A DNA stretch of 64,000 nt from Lachnospiraceae bacterium (GCA_015057005.1 SVFF01000009.1:1-64000), one strand, 5' to 3'. Counted from the stretch's first letter, positions 39,514 through 50,048 are shown. Made by a program: numbers and translations. Notes: generated by a model from the sequence alone, not told the origin.

Positions 39514-40167
39514 ATGCTGAAAGTTATTGTATTTGATTTTGATTATACATTGGGCGATTCTACAAATGGTATTGCATTGAGCATAAATTATGCACTAGGT
39601 CAACTAGGCCATACTGCTAAAAGTATTGATGAAATAAAAAAGACAATAGGATTGTCACTAAAAGAAACTTATTATTCATTGACGGCAATAAACGATTTTC
39701 AGAAAGCAGAACAATTTACAAAATTATTCAAAATTAAAGCTGATGAAGTAATGGTCGAAAATACCATATTGTATGAAGGAGTAAAAGAGACATTATCAAA
39801 GCTAAGAGAACAAGGGTATAAAGTCGCTATTGTTACAACAAAATTTCATTATAGAATTGAGCAGATATTAAATAAATATAATGCAAATAATTTGATAGAT
39901 GTTATTGTGGGAGCAGAAGATGTTAAAGTAGAGAAGCCTAGTCCAGAAGGTTTGCTTTGGGTTATTGATTATTTTAGAGTAGACAAAACAGGTGTACTTT
40001 ATGTGGGTGATAGTATTGTTGATGCCAAAACTGCCGAAAACGCCAAGGTTAAATTTGCTGCTGTATTGACTGGAACAACTTCAAGAGTAGAATTTGAAAG
40101 TCACAGTAATGTATACATAGGTAAGACAGTATCTGATGTTTGTAAAAATGCTATAACTTTTGTATAA
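39514..40167 (+). CDS. HAD-family hydrolase, phosphoglycolate phosphatase-like
   Basis: KVIVFDFDYTLGDS...IVTTKF...KPSPEGLLWVIDYFRVDKTGVLYVGDSIVDAKTAENAKV. Confidence 0.88.
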   Translation: MLKVIVFDFDYTLGDSTNGIALSINYALGQLGHTAKSIDEIKKTIGLSLKETYYSLTAINDFQKAEQFTKLFKIKADEVMVENTILYEGVKETLSKLREQGYKVAIVTTKFHYRIEQILNKYNANNLIDVIVGAEDVKVEKPSPEGLLWVIDYFRVDKTGVLYVGDSIVDAKTAENAKVKFAAVLTGTTSRVEFESHSNVYIGKTVSDVCKNAITFV

Positions 40168-40198
40168 CAAATCTCAATTTGACATGGAGTGTGATTGT

Positions 40199-40471
40199 AT
40201 GAAAAAGTTGCAAATAGTATCCCTCGTTGTTCTTGTAATAACAACGATAATTAGTGTGGATTTGCTGATTAACTTCCTCGGGAACTTAATTCCCGAAATG
40301 AATGATGGACTTGGAATATATAGTGTTCTCTTGCCAGCCAAATTGTTCTTTGGAGATAGCCTTTGGAGTCTTGAAAGTTTTTATAACACTTTTCTAACAA
40401 GTTCGTTGATTACACTTGCCATATTCATTGAGAATGTGGTTTTGGCAATCATCGACATTTCAAAGAAGTAA
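40199..40471 (+). CDS. Small membrane protein
   Basis: MKKLQIVSLVVLVITTIISVDLLINFLGNLIPEMNDGLGIY, two TM-like segments. Confidence 0.5.
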   Translation: MKKLQIVSLVVLVITTIISVDLLINFLGNLIPEMNDGLGIYSVLLPAKLFFGDSLWSLESFYNTFLTSSLITLAIFIENVVLAIIDISKK

Positions 40472-40542
40472 GTCAATTCCAATTTTTAAAACGGAATAAT
40501 GTCGATTATAGGCAAGAAATCCTGGAGAAGGAGGCATCTATC

Positions 40543-41601
40543 TTGGTGAAAAAAACATTAAAGAAGATAATGACTGTATTAATGAGTTTATGTATAATCG
40601 TTCAATTAGCAGGTTGTACCAGTACATCTATAGAGGAAACTAAGGTAGAAGTGAATCATGTAGATGCCAAGGAACTTGAACCCTTAACAATTTATAATGT
40701 GGAGGGTGAACGTGCTGGTATGGCAGGGGCAGTTGTGAAATCGGAGTGGATCAATTCTAATCCCTGGACAAAAGAATCACAGTTGTCAACACTTCCTGTA
40801 TTCCGCAACACCTGGAAACGGGGCAAAAACAATGCTAATGCAAATGTGGACCCAAAAGACATGGAAAACCTTTTGGTTGAAACTGCCAAGTGTTTGGGCT
40901 ATAAACCTGGTAAATACGAAATAGAAGATCGAACTTATCAGATGCGAGCATGTTTGAAAGATATTGAGATTGTGGTAAATGATGAATTGATTACCCGGAT
41001 TTATTTTGATTCCGGAGTGTCACTTCCACGAAAATATAATATGGCGAATGATGCTTCTTATGAGGAAAAATTGAAAGTTGCCCAATATTTACAAAAGACT
41101 TATAAAAAATTAATAAATATGAAGGATCCACAAATTAACGTCAGCAATGGATACTATGATAGTAAAAATTATTCAATTTCTTTTTTCGAAGGTGATACAG
41201 ATTTGACCGGACGAATTGTTAATTATAATTTTAATAAAATTGAATTTTCCGGCAATAAAGAAGGTCAGCTTTCAATGATTACAATCTACCGTCCTGACTT
41301 GTCTCAAAAAGTAGGAGATTATCCACTTATTTCAGTGGATGAAGCAAAGGAATTGTTGGCCAATGGATACTTTTATACAAAAGCTGGTAGTTGGACTCGT
41401 GATGAACAGGGCAATATCGTGTACAATTTACCTGTCATGGAATGGGTAAAATTTGTGGAATTGATATATGATTCTGATAGCAGTCACAATGTATATATTC
41501 CGTATTATGTTTTCTATGCAGGTGTGTATTATCTTGTTCCTGCCATAGATCCACAATACATAACGAATATGCCCGAGGGGAATTATCGTGATTCAAAATA
41601 G
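40543..41601 (+). CDS. Putative lipoprotein of unknown function
   Basis: Lipobox-like MSLCIIVQLAGC; 352 aa. Confidence 0.65.
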   Translation: MVKKTLKKIMTVLMSLCIIVQLAGCTSTSIEETKVEVNHVDAKELEPLTIYNVEGERAGMAGAVVKSEWINSNPWTKESQLSTLPVFRNTWKRGKNNANANVDPKDMENLLVETAKCLGYKPGKYEIEDRTYQMRACLKDIEIVVNDELITRIYFDSGVSLPRKYNMANDASYEEKLKVAQYLQKTYKKLINMKDPQINVSNGYYDSKNYSISFFEGDTDLTGRIVNYNFNKIEFSGNKEGQLSMITIYRPDLSQKVGDYPLISVDEAKELLANGYFYTKAGSWTRDEQGNIVYNLPVMEWVKFVELIYDSDSSHNVYIPYYVFYAGVYYLVPAIDPQYITNMPEGNYRDSK

Positions 41602-41945
41602 CTTGTGCGATACCCTCCAAGTTAATTAACAAGTTGTAGAATCAAGGAAACTGCCGGATTTTGATTGGTGGTTTCCTTTTTGGTTGCAAAGTGGTAAAAT
41701 TATATCGTATGCTGATTTGTTGAATTGGTATAAAGGAATTAACAGTAAATGATATATGAAACAGTTTGCCAATTCCAATTTGACGAGGAGCGTGATTGTA
41801 TGAGGGAAATTAGTTTGCAGATGATAGAACGTAATATCGTCTCTTTCCGGTGGAAAGAGCTTGTGGAGCATAGACAAGTAAATTCCAATACAATTCAGTA
41901 TTCCGTTTTGAAAAAGAGGGTAATAGGTAACGTAAGGAGAAAAGC

Positions 41946-42827
41946 ATGAAATACATAGAGAAACATCCCATGATTATGATTGTGGTGGGAGTTTTAGGCA
42001 TTTCCATGTCTGCAATTTTTGTAAGATATTCTACAGCACCGTCTGCAATGACGGCCGCGTTTCGGTTGCTGTGGACTGTGATTTTAATGTCTCCGATTGT
42101 AATTGGAAAAAAAGAGGTACGTCAGGAGCTAGCCACGTTGGATAAAAAGAAAGTGTGTCTAAGTGCAGTTAGCGGAGTATTCCTGGCAATACACTTTGTG
42201 TTATGGTTCGAGTCATTGCAACATACAACAGTGGCAAGCTCTACTACAATCGTTTGTACCGAAGTGATTTGGGTAGCGCTTGGATTTTGCATCTTTATGA
42301 AAGGCAAATTAAAGGGAAAGGCAATTTTAGCAATCGCAATTACTTTTGCGGGAAGTATTGTGATTGCATGTGCGGACTCTGTTTCAGGTGGAGTGCATTT
42401 GTATGGTGATGTGCTGGCGCTGCTGGCCGCGATAGCGGTTGCAGTATATACGTTGATAGGACGTATCATCCGGGAAAAAGTATCCACAACCGTTTATACA
42501 TATGTGGTGTATTCTGCTTGTGCATTTGTGTTGGTGTTGACTTGCATGGTACAAGGGTATGCACTTTTTGATTATGGGATAAGTGCAATTATTGTGGGCG
42601 CATTGCTTGCCATTTTTTCTACTATATTAGGTCATAGCATATTTAGCTGGTGCTTGAAATATTTTTCTCCGACTTTTGTGTCAGCATCAAAGCTTTGTGA
42701 GCCGGTAGTAGCTGCTATATTTGCCGGACTTTTGTTTGGAGAAGTGCCGGCAATACCGGTATTTGTAGGTGGTGCGATGATACTTGGAGGTGTCCTTTAT
42801 TATTCAAAAATTGAAAGAGAAATGTAA
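41946..42827 (+). CDS. EamA/DMT-family transporter
   Basis: Tandem EamA repeats: GVLGISMSAIFVRYSTAPSAMTAAFRLLWTVI ... AIFSTILGHSIFSWCLKYFSPTFVSASKLCEPVVAAIFAGLLFGE. Confidence 0.9.
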   Translation: MKYIEKHPMIMIVVGVLGISMSAIFVRYSTAPSAMTAAFRLLWTVILMSPIVIGKKEVRQELATLDKKKVCLSAVSGVFLAIHFVLWFESLQHTTVASSTTIVCTEVIWVALGFCIFMKGKLKGKAILAIAITFAGSIVIACADSVSGGVHLYGDVLALLAAIAVAVYTLIGRIIREKVSTTVYTYVVYSACAFVLVLTCMVQGYALFDYGISAIIVGALLAIFSTILGHSIFSWCLKYFSPTFVSASKLCEPVVAAIFAGLLFGEVPAIPVFVGGAMILGGVLYYSKIEREM

Positions 42828-42939
42828 TATATTCGGGATCTGTTGAAGATATGGAAATCCATAGTTCAATTCTTAATGGAATTGCAACATATACGTTGAA
42901 TTTCAGTTGCAAACAAGAACTTGACGGAGAGATAGTGAA

Positions 42940-43647
42940 ATGGATATTAAGAGTTACAAAGAATATATGACAGCAGAAATGCTGATGGGACCTAATAGTG
43001 CAAGAATCTTGGAAGAGTTGTTGAAGCAGTATCCATTGCAACTAAGTGACAAGAACAAGGTACTTGATTTAGGATGCGGAAAAGGATTGACAAGCCTTAT
43101 ACTTGCAAGAGAAACAGGGGCGAAAGTATATGCAAATGACCTTTGGGTTAGTGCAGAAGATAATACAAAGCGATTTGAGGATTGGGGTATTGGCGAACAA
43201 ATCACATCTGTTTGTGAGGATGCTAACAATTTAAGCTTTGCCAAAAAGCAGTTAGATATTTTAGTCAGTATTGACTCTTATCACTATTTTGCTACTGATA
43301 TTGGTTTTTTTGAAAATAAGATTTTGCCTTTTCTTAATAATAACGCTGTTGTGTTGATTGGTATTCCCGGCATTAAGGATGAATATACAGGCCGTTCCGA
43401 AGAACTTCTTTCTGAATGGTTGGGAAATGAAGCTTATATGTTTAAGAGTCCGAGGGAATGGAAAAAAATTATTGGCAATCACGATAGAATTGAAAAGATT
43501 GAAACTTGGGAAATGGGCTGTTTTGACCTTGCTTGGAATGAATGGTTCGACACAGAGCACAAATATGCTTTAGGAGATAAGCAATTTTTCGCAACACTCA
43601 TCAAGCCATATACCTGCTTTGTTGGTATTTACATCAAGATAAAATAA
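42940..43647 (+). CDS. SAM-dependent methyltransferase
   Basis: NKVLDLGCGKGLTSLILARETGAKVYANDLW...DILVSIDSYHYF. Confidence 0.85.
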   Translation: MDIKSYKEYMTAEMLMGPNSARILEELLKQYPLQLSDKNKVLDLGCGKGLTSLILARETGAKVYANDLWVSAEDNTKRFEDWGIGEQITSVCEDANNLSFAKKQLDILVSIDSYHYFATDIGFFENKILPFLNNNAVVLIGIPGIKDEYTGRSEELLSEWLGNEAYMFKSPREWKKIIGNHDRIEKIETWEMGCFDLAWNEWFDTEHKYALGDKQFFATLIKPYTCFVGIYIKIK

Positions 43648-43813
43648 ATAAGCCAATTTCATTGACCAAATGATGGATCAAGGGAGCACCAGCGAGAGGT
43701 TCCTTTTTTCGTCATATAGTACTATAATGGATTTGTTTAGAAAACAGGAAGTGATCGCACAAGATGATTATAAAAAGAAATAATAAGTGATAAAGTGCAA
43801 AGGAGAGTTTAAA

Positions 43814-44632
43814 ATGTACCAGAGTAATTTCCCGAATGATAAAGAAATGACTTATCCAAGAATCTGTGCGCATAGGGGATTCAGTAAGATTGCGCCGGAA
43901 AATAGTCTTCCGGCATTTGGTGCGGCAGTAGCACTTGGGGCAGAAGAAATAGAGTTTGATTTACGTGCTACGAAAGATGACGTGATCATCTCCTTGCATG
44001 ATCCTTCATTAGAACGAATTTCTGATGGAATCGGTGCGGAAGTGGACCATACCTATGAGGAATTGCTTCAATATGATTTCGGCTTTAAGTTCAACGAAGC
44101 CTTTAGGGGTCTAAAAATCATAACTTTTGAAGACATTTTAAAGAAATTTGCGCGTCAGGTAATCATGAACATCCATATCCAGATTCGCGATGTAAACGAT
44201 GAACATTTAAAGACGATCATTTCGTTGATTGAAAAGTATGACTGCAAAGACTATTGTTATTTCATGGTTAGCGAAGAAGAAACGTTAAGTAAACTTCAGG
44301 TTTTGGCACCGGATATTGCACGTTGTGCAGGAGAAGAATGGGACAAACATCCTGACTATCTGCTGGAAAAAGCAATCCGCACAGGTTGTACCAAGATTCA
44401 GCTTTTTACGCCGCTTTTTGAACGCTATATAAATGAATTTCGTCAGGACTATTTGGAGGATATGGTATCTAAAGCACATGCCAACGGAATTACTTGTAAT
44501 CTATGTATTGCAAATGAACCGGAACTGGCAGAATATTATCTGTCAAAAGGTGTCGATACACTCCTGACCGATGATTTTTTGAAGATTGCAATCTGCTGTG
44601 AGAATTTCCGAAAGAATAGGGGCGCTGAATAA
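43814..44632 (+). CDS. Glycerophosphodiester phosphodiesterase-family protein
   Basis: ICAHRGFSKIAPENSLPAFGAAVALGAEEIEFDLRATKDDVIISLHDPSLER. Confidence 0.92.
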   Translation: MYQSNFPNDKEMTYPRICAHRGFSKIAPENSLPAFGAAVALGAEEIEFDLRATKDDVIISLHDPSLERISDGIGAEVDHTYEELLQYDFGFKFNEAFRGLKIITFEDILKKFARQVIMNIHIQIRDVNDEHLKTIISLIEKYDCKDYCYFMVSEEETLSKLQVLAPDIARCAGEEWDKHPDYLLEKAIRTGCTKIQLFTPLFERYINEFRQDYLEDMVSKAHANGITCNLCIANEPELAEYYLSKGVDTLLTDDFLKIAICCENFRKNRGAE

Positions 44633-44739
44633 GAATTTGTAGAAATAGATAAATCTTGCTAATAAGGTTTGCAAAGGATTAGAGAAGAACCCACCGTTGT
44701 GTGTATGGAAACTTGAATTTTGGCGGAGTGAGATAGCAA

Positions 44740-44877
44740 ATGAAAATTGAGAACAACATTCTAAAACATTATCTCAAAAATGTGTATTTTATTACAGGAA
44801 CAGCCTATATACTTTGTATGGTGCTTATGATGGGGATGTGGTTGAGTGGAGTTATGGCTATAGCAAGCATTTTCTAA
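44740..44877 (+). CDS. Small hydrophobic protein (45 aa)
   Basis: MKIENNILKHYLKNVYFITGTAYILCMVLMMGMWLSGVMAIASIF; upstream AT-rich leader. Confidence 0.35.
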   Translation: MKIENNILKHYLKNVYFITGTAYILCMVLMMGMWLSGVMAIASIF

Positions 44878-44985
44878 CGGAGGTGAATTGGTTGTTAATC
44901 TGAAGGTGTGCTATATTTATAAATATGCGATATCGCTGGATGCCAATGGGGATATTATAATTAAGATATAATAAGGAGAAAGACA

Positions 44986-47175
44986 ATGGCAATCAAATTC
45001 GATGAAGTTAGCAGAACATTTTATCTGGATGGAAAAGATATTACATACGCTTTTTTTATTAATGAATATGATTATGCAGAGCATTTGTATTATGGAAAAA
45101 CCATAGGGCATGACGATCTTCGTTATACCAGAGGAACATTTGGAGGAAGCGCTGTTGTCAAATTGTCCAGACCGGATGTAAAAACAGCTGTCAAATCCTA
45201 TAATCATTTTGGTTCAGAGCTTACGTTTCATGGTACAGGTGACTATCGTGAACCTATGGTTGAAGTTGTGAATCCGGCAGGAGACCGATTAACACAGCTT
45301 TTATATGACAGTCATGAAATATTAAGCGGGAAGCCGGCTATAAAGGGTATGCCTTCCATGCGAGGTGGAGAAACACTGGTGCTTCATTTGAAAGATAAAG
45401 TTAGTTGTCTGGCATGTGATTTATATTATACGGTGTATGAAGATACCGGCGTGATTGCCCGTAGAGCAGTATATAAGAATGAGAGTAAGGATGTGATCAT
45501 GTTAAATCGTGCATATTCTTTTGCGATGACTTTACCGCATATGGAATATGATGTAGTTTCCTTGTATGGATGTTGGGCAAAAGAACGAAAGATCGATCGC
45601 ATTCCTATGCATCATGGAGTAGTCTCCATAGATTCCAAACGTACATCATCTTCTGCCACACTGAATCCGTTTATGGCACTTGCTGAGAAAAATGCCACAG
45701 AAGAGCAGGGAAATGTATATGGTATCAGCTTGATATATTCTTCTTCTTTTGTGTTAAAAGCGGAAGGAACCCCTGACGGAAGAACGTTAGTGACCGGAGG
45801 TATCAATGACTTTGATTTTAAATGGAAACTGGAATCCGGAGAAGAATTTGAAACGCCGGAAGTGATCATTGCATATTCCACGGAAGGTATGGGAGGTATG
45901 AGCCGTTCTTTCCACGACGCTTTCCGTAATTACCTCATTAATCCTCGATTCGTAAGAAAGCATCGGCCGGTGGTTATCAACAACTGGGAGGCAACTTATT
46001 TTTCTTTTGATTCAGAAATGCTTAAGAACATTGCTAAGGCAGTGGAAGGTACCGGAATAGATACCTTTGTATTGGATGACGGTTGGTTTGGTAAGCGTAA
46101 TAACGATTCTGCCGGATTGGGTGATTGGGTAGTAAATACCGATAAATTGCATGGCGGATTGAAAGAGATCATTGATTATGTAAATAGTCTGGGAATGAAA
46201 TTTGGTTTATGGTTTGAGCCGGAAATGGTCAATGAGGATTCTGATTTATATCGGGAGCGTCCGGATTATGCCATTGGCGTACCTAACAGGCCACATTGTT
46301 ACTCTCGAAATCAGTTCGTGTTGGATCTGACCCGTAAGGAAGTGCGTGACTATATTGTGGAATCCGTAAATAAGGTTCTGCAAGAAAATCATATTGAATA
46401 TGTAAAATGGGATTTTAACAGAAATGTTACAGAATCTTATTCTCTTGGCCGGGAACCTGAGAGACAGGCGGAGTTTGCTCATAGATATGCGCTGGGTCTT
46501 TACGATTTGTGTGAGCGTATTGTTGAAGCGAACCCGGATGTATTCTTTGAAGGGTGTTCCGCGGGCGGGGCAAGATTTGATCCGGGTATACTGTACTACT
46601 TTTCACAGATTTGGACTTCCGATGATACAGATGCAGAAGAAAGAACGCATATACAGTATGGCACATCCATGGTATATCCCCTGTCTGCAATGAGTTGCCA
46701 TGTTTCAGTAGTGCCAAATCATCAGACTTGCAGAATGACACCGATGGCTACCAGAGCAGATATTGCTCATCTGGGTGCTACAGGTTATGAATTAGATACT
46801 TCTCATTTTAGTGATGAGGACAGAGCAGTGGTACGCAAACAAGTGGAAGAATACCATGAGATAGAAGATCTGATTTTAAATGGGGATTTGTATCGTACAG
46901 AAAATCCAATGGAAAGCAATTATTTTGGATTTATGGTAGTTTCTAAAGATAAGAAAGAGGCAGTGCTAACAGCATACCGTCGTATGGGCGGTGTAAATAA
47001 TGAGATGAAATTACTGAAAGTAGCAGGATTGGATGCTGAGAAGGTATATCATGTAAGTGGCCTGGATATGACTTTAAAGGGTTCTACATTGATGAATGTT
47101 GGTGTTGCGCCTATGTTTGCTGGTGGAGATTTCATGACTGTAAAATATTGGTTTAAAGAGGTTGGCGCAAGATAG
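44986..47175 (+). CDS. Alpha-galactosidase, GH36
   Basis: VINNWEATYFSFDSEM...FVLDDGWFGKRNNDSAGLGDW...YVKWDFNRNVTE...FFEGCSAGGARFDPGILYY. Confidence 0.95.
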   Translation: MAIKFDEVSRTFYLDGKDITYAFFINEYDYAEHLYYGKTIGHDDLRYTRGTFGGSAVVKLSRPDVKTAVKSYNHFGSELTFHGTGDYREPMVEVVNPAGDRLTQLLYDSHEILSGKPAIKGMPSMRGGETLVLHLKDKVSCLACDLYYTVYEDTGVIARRAVYKNESKDVIMLNRAYSFAMTLPHMEYDVVSLYGCWAKERKIDRIPMHHGVVSIDSKRTSSSATLNPFMALAEKNATEEQGNVYGISLIYSSSFVLKAEGTPDGRTLVTGGINDFDFKWKLESGEEFETPEVIIAYSTEGMGGMSRSFHDAFRNYLINPRFVRKHRPVVINNWEATYFSFDSEMLKNIAKAVEGTGIDTFVLDDGWFGKRNNDSAGLGDWVVNTDKLHGGLKEIIDYVNSLGMKFGLWFEPEMVNEDSDLYRERPDYAIGVPNRPHCYSRNQFVLDLTRKEVRDYIVESVNKVLQENHIEYVKWDFNRNVTESYSLGREPERQAEFAHRYALGLYDLCERIVEANPDVFFEGCSAGGARFDPGILYYFSQIWTSDDTDAEERTHIQYGTSMVYPLSAMSCHVSVVPNHQTCRMTPMATRADIAHLGATGYELDTSHFSDEDRAVVRKQVEEYHEIEDLILNGDLYRTENPMESNYFGFMVVSKDKKEAVLTAYRRMGGVNNEMKLLKVAGLDAEKVYHVSGLDMTLKGSTLMNVGVAPMFAGGDFMTVKYWFKEVGAR

Positions 47176-47333
47176 AAAGCATCTCTTTTCAAAACCTCAG
47201 AAACTATGTGTTTCTGGGGTTTCTTTTGTCCCAATATACCGATGAGACATCAGAATCGACCGAACAGACAAAAAACAACATCTTCCCATAGCCTTGTGTT
47301 TTTTACTTGTTAGGATAGGAAGGAGGGTAATAT

Positions 47334-47405
47334 ATGAAGAAAAGGATAATATTGTGGGGTGTCATTATTGTAGAGGAACTGCGGAAGCATGCACTTACCG
47401 GATAA
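47334..47405 (+). CDS. Possible 23-aa peptide ORF followed by a terminator-like hairpin
   Basis: aaggagggtaatatATG; MKKRIILWGVIIVEELRKHALTG*; hairpin AAGGCCTTCTGTAGAGAAGG-TTTTTTT at ~47430-47456. Confidence 0.3.
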   Translation: MKKRIILWGVIIVEELRKHALTG

Positions 47406-47735
47406 CAGACCGTAGCAAGATACGTCTTAAGGCCTTCTGTAGAGAAGGTTTTTTTGTTGTACAGTGAACACGGAAATATCGTTGTATGATAACGGTATTG
47501 ATTTGCAAAATCATGTGTTTATGATAAAATCAAGGGAAAGAGAAGGATTGAAAATCCATAGAACGTTGATAAACCAGACGCGATTTGGTTCAATTGGTGA
47601 AAATCAGCGTGCAGTCCAAAGGAATGGGCAGATACCAATAAGAGTGTAGTCTGCTTTTTCCTTTGGACTGACACCGATTGTTCACGTATTAATTTGTCTA
47701 ACTGTTAACAAATACGAATTAATGGGTGAAATGAT

Positions 47736-47993
47736 ATGGATGTTCTTCTTAGCTTATCTATTAGCTGTGTCACACCAGAAAACTATTGGGCAGAATATCC
47801 CATTGGATTCTTCGCATCTGCCGAAGAAATAGATGTAGTTGTCAAAAGACTTATGAGTAATAGTGGAAATTTCTCGGAGTCTCATTGCAAAGTCAGAATT
47901 GAAGAGGTTGAAGTTGTTGGTGAAAGCAAAAGGAATACCCCACGACAACAGTGGCATCTGGAAACACATATTATTGGAAAAAGCAATTATTGA
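47736..47993 (+). CDS. Hypothetical protein
   Basis: 85 aa ORF, ATG after gaaatgat leader. Confidence 0.4.
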   Translation: MDVLLSLSISCVTPENYWAEYPIGFFASAEEIDVVVKRLMSNSGNFSESHCKVRIEEVEVVGESKRNTPRQQWHLETHIIGKSNY

Positions 47994-48088
47994 CAAATGC
48001 CAAGTAATCGAACAAGAAGGAGGAAGATAGTATAAACAGTAATTTTCGGTGAGGCTGTTGTATTTAGTGCAATTATATAATTAAAATG

Positions 48089-48184
48089 GGGAACTTTTAT
48101 TGGTGTGATAAAATCAAAAAGTTCCCTATAATTATATTGATAAATAGGGAACTTTTTTGATATAATAAAAACATAAAAGTTCCC
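48089..48184. promoter_or_regulatory. Duplicated inverted-repeat operator and promoter upstream of fic-like gene
   Basis: GGGAACTTTT...AAAAAGTTCCC (48089-48126) and GGGAACTTTT...AAAAGTTCCC (48147-48184), starts 58 bp apart; TTGATA (48137) - 18 - TATAAT (48161). Confidence 0.75.
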
Positions 48185-48205
48185 GAAAAGAAAGAAGAGA
48201 TTAAA

Positions 48206-49144
48206 ATGAGTGCGACCTATGCAGAAATTCAAGAACTGTTGCAGCAACGAGCGGATATACAAGCAAGAATTAATTTAATGCCATATGATGGTAATCCGGA
48301 AATTAAGGACGCAAATGGAGCAAAGTATTTATATATCCGAAAAAGAATAGCAGGAAAGCTTACATCTACTTATGTGGATGTATATTCTGATGAACTTTAT
48401 CAGTTGCTCTTGCTTAACGCAAAAGAAAGAAAAGAGTTAAATAAATCCATCCGCAAAATAAATAAGGAGTTAAATTCTCTTGGTTATGAAGATAAAGAGC
48501 TTTCAACTAGAGTATTACAGAATCTTGATTTTGCAAGAATCAATATGAAAGCAAATATTTATGATCAGGCTGTATTGGAAGGTGTGGCAACATCCTTTCC
48601 ACAGACAGAGGATATTATCGAGAATGGAAAAGTCAATGGTATGTCTGCGACTGATGTACAGAAAATTCTCAATTTAAAACATGCATGGGAATTTATTTTG
48701 GATAAAGATGTTATTCAAAGTGAAAGCGATTATTATATGCTCTGTCACATTGCAAAGTTAGTAAATGAAGGGTTTTTCTATGACGGTGGACGCATTCGTG
48801 GTATTCCTGTTCAAATTGGAGGAACGAGCTATATACCATCATTACCGATTGAGTCAGTAGTAATTGAACGCATTGATGAAATTCGACAACAGCAAAAAGA
48901 TACGATAGATATAGCGATTGAATTATGTATGTATTGTATGAAAACCCAAGTATTTAAGGATGGAAACAAACGGGCATCCGTTATTTTTGCAAATCATTAT
49001 TTGATTGCACATGGAATGGGTTTTTTGGTAATTCCTGAAAAGGATGTTCCGGAGTTTAAGAAACTATTGGTTAAGTATTATGAAGGTGAACCACTTGAAG
49101 TTATAGGATCATTTTTGAAAGAAAAGTGTTGGAGAAATTTTTAG
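48206..49144 (+). CDS. Fic-family protein with non-canonical motif QVFKDGNKR
   Basis: KTQVFKDGNKRASVIFANHYLIAHGMGFLVI; HxFxxGNxR position carries Q instead of H. Confidence 0.85.
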   Translation: MSATYAEIQELLQQRADIQARINLMPYDGNPEIKDANGAKYLYIRKRIAGKLTSTYVDVYSDELYQLLLLNAKERKELNKSIRKINKELNSLGYEDKELSTRVLQNLDFARINMKANIYDQAVLEGVATSFPQTEDIIENGKVNGMSATDVQKILNLKHAWEFILDKDVIQSESDYYMLCHIAKLVNEGFFYDGGRIRGIPVQIGGTSYIPSLPIESVVIERIDEIRQQQKDTIDIAIELCMYCMKTQVFKDGNKRASVIFANHYLIAHGMGFLVIPEKDVPEFKKLLVKYYEGEPLEVIGSFLKEKCWRNF

Positions 49145-49332
49145 GAGGAGGTATACTCTTATGACATACGAGACTATTCAGCATTGTATGCTACCAGCAC
49201 CGACACTCTTCTGTGTGCTTGGGAATCGGGCCCAGCGGATGGATTATAGAGTATAAGTCTCCATACATTGAAGAATTGTATGAGATATGCGGTTTGAAAT
49301 GATGGAGATAACACTATAAAATGGCAAAAAAA

Positions 49333-49378
49333 TTCCGCCCATTTGAGTAATATGCGCAAATGGGCGGATATTTTTTTG
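49333..49378. terminator. Bidirectional terminator
   Basis: CCGCCCATTTGagtaatatgcgCAAATGGGCGGatattttttt. Confidence 0.75.
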
Positions 49379-49382
49379 CTAT

Positions 49383-50048
49383 TTATTTGCAGTCTTTCTT
49401 CTGGCCATATTTGTGCAGGAAGAAGTCACGGAAAGTATCGCAGTCTTCCTCGCTGATGGTGGTGTAGCAGCCCAGAGTCTGAACATCGATCCAGATCTGT
49501 GCGGTCTTCTCCAGAACAGCAGCGCCTACCAGAGCTTCCTTCAGGGAACGGCCCATAGCGATGGAACCGTGGTTAGCGATCAGTGCGCCCATACGGTCTT
49601 CCAGAGCTTTTGCAACGCTCTCAGCCATCTCTACGCTGCCGGGCATGGTGTACTCTGCACAGCGGATGTCGCCGCCCAGAATCTGTACCTGGTCATCGCA
49701 AATGGAAGGAATACCCTTGCGGGTAACTGCTACAGCCAGTGCCTTGGAAGAGTGAACGTGTACAACACCGTTTACTTCAGGACGGGTCAGCAGAAGCTTT
49801 GCGTGAACGGGAACCTCGATGGAGGGCTTTAAGTCGCCTTCGTACTCCAGGGTGTTCATATTTACGATAACCATATTTTCAGGAACCAGCTTGGAGTAGT
49901 CCATGCCGGAGGGAGTGATTACCATGTAGGTATCATCGATTCTGCCTGCAATGTTGCCCCAGGTACCTGCGGTCAGGCCCTGATCAGCCATTGCCTTAGC
50001 GGTTGCACAAACTTCCATCTGTACTAATTTTGCTTTTTCTCTGTTCAT
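49383..50048 (-). CDS. Class II aldolase/adducin-family protein (fuculose-phosphate aldolase-like)
   Basis: GLTAGTWGNIAGRIDDTYMVITPSGMDYSKL...KPSIEVPVHAKLLLTRPEVNGVVHVHSSKALA...LIANHGSIAMG. Confidence 0.9.
   Translation of the reverse strand: MNREKAKLVQMEVCATAKAMADQGLTAGTWGNIAGRIDDTYMVITPSGMDYSKLVPENMVIVNMNTLEYEGDLKPSIEVPVHAKLLLTRPEVNGVVHVHSSKALAVAVTRKGIPSICDDQVQILGGDIRCAEYTMPGSVEMAESVAKALEDRMGALIANHGSIAMGRSLKEALVGAAVLEKTAQIWIDVQTLGCYTTISEEDCDTFRDFFLHKYGQKKDCK

Noticed and set aside
47615-47675. GTCCAAAGGAA...TTCCTTTGGAC hairpin near small ORF 47464-47649
   Set aside because: Real inverted repeat, but the ORF crossing it is weak; could be a plain terminator, so no separate claim made.
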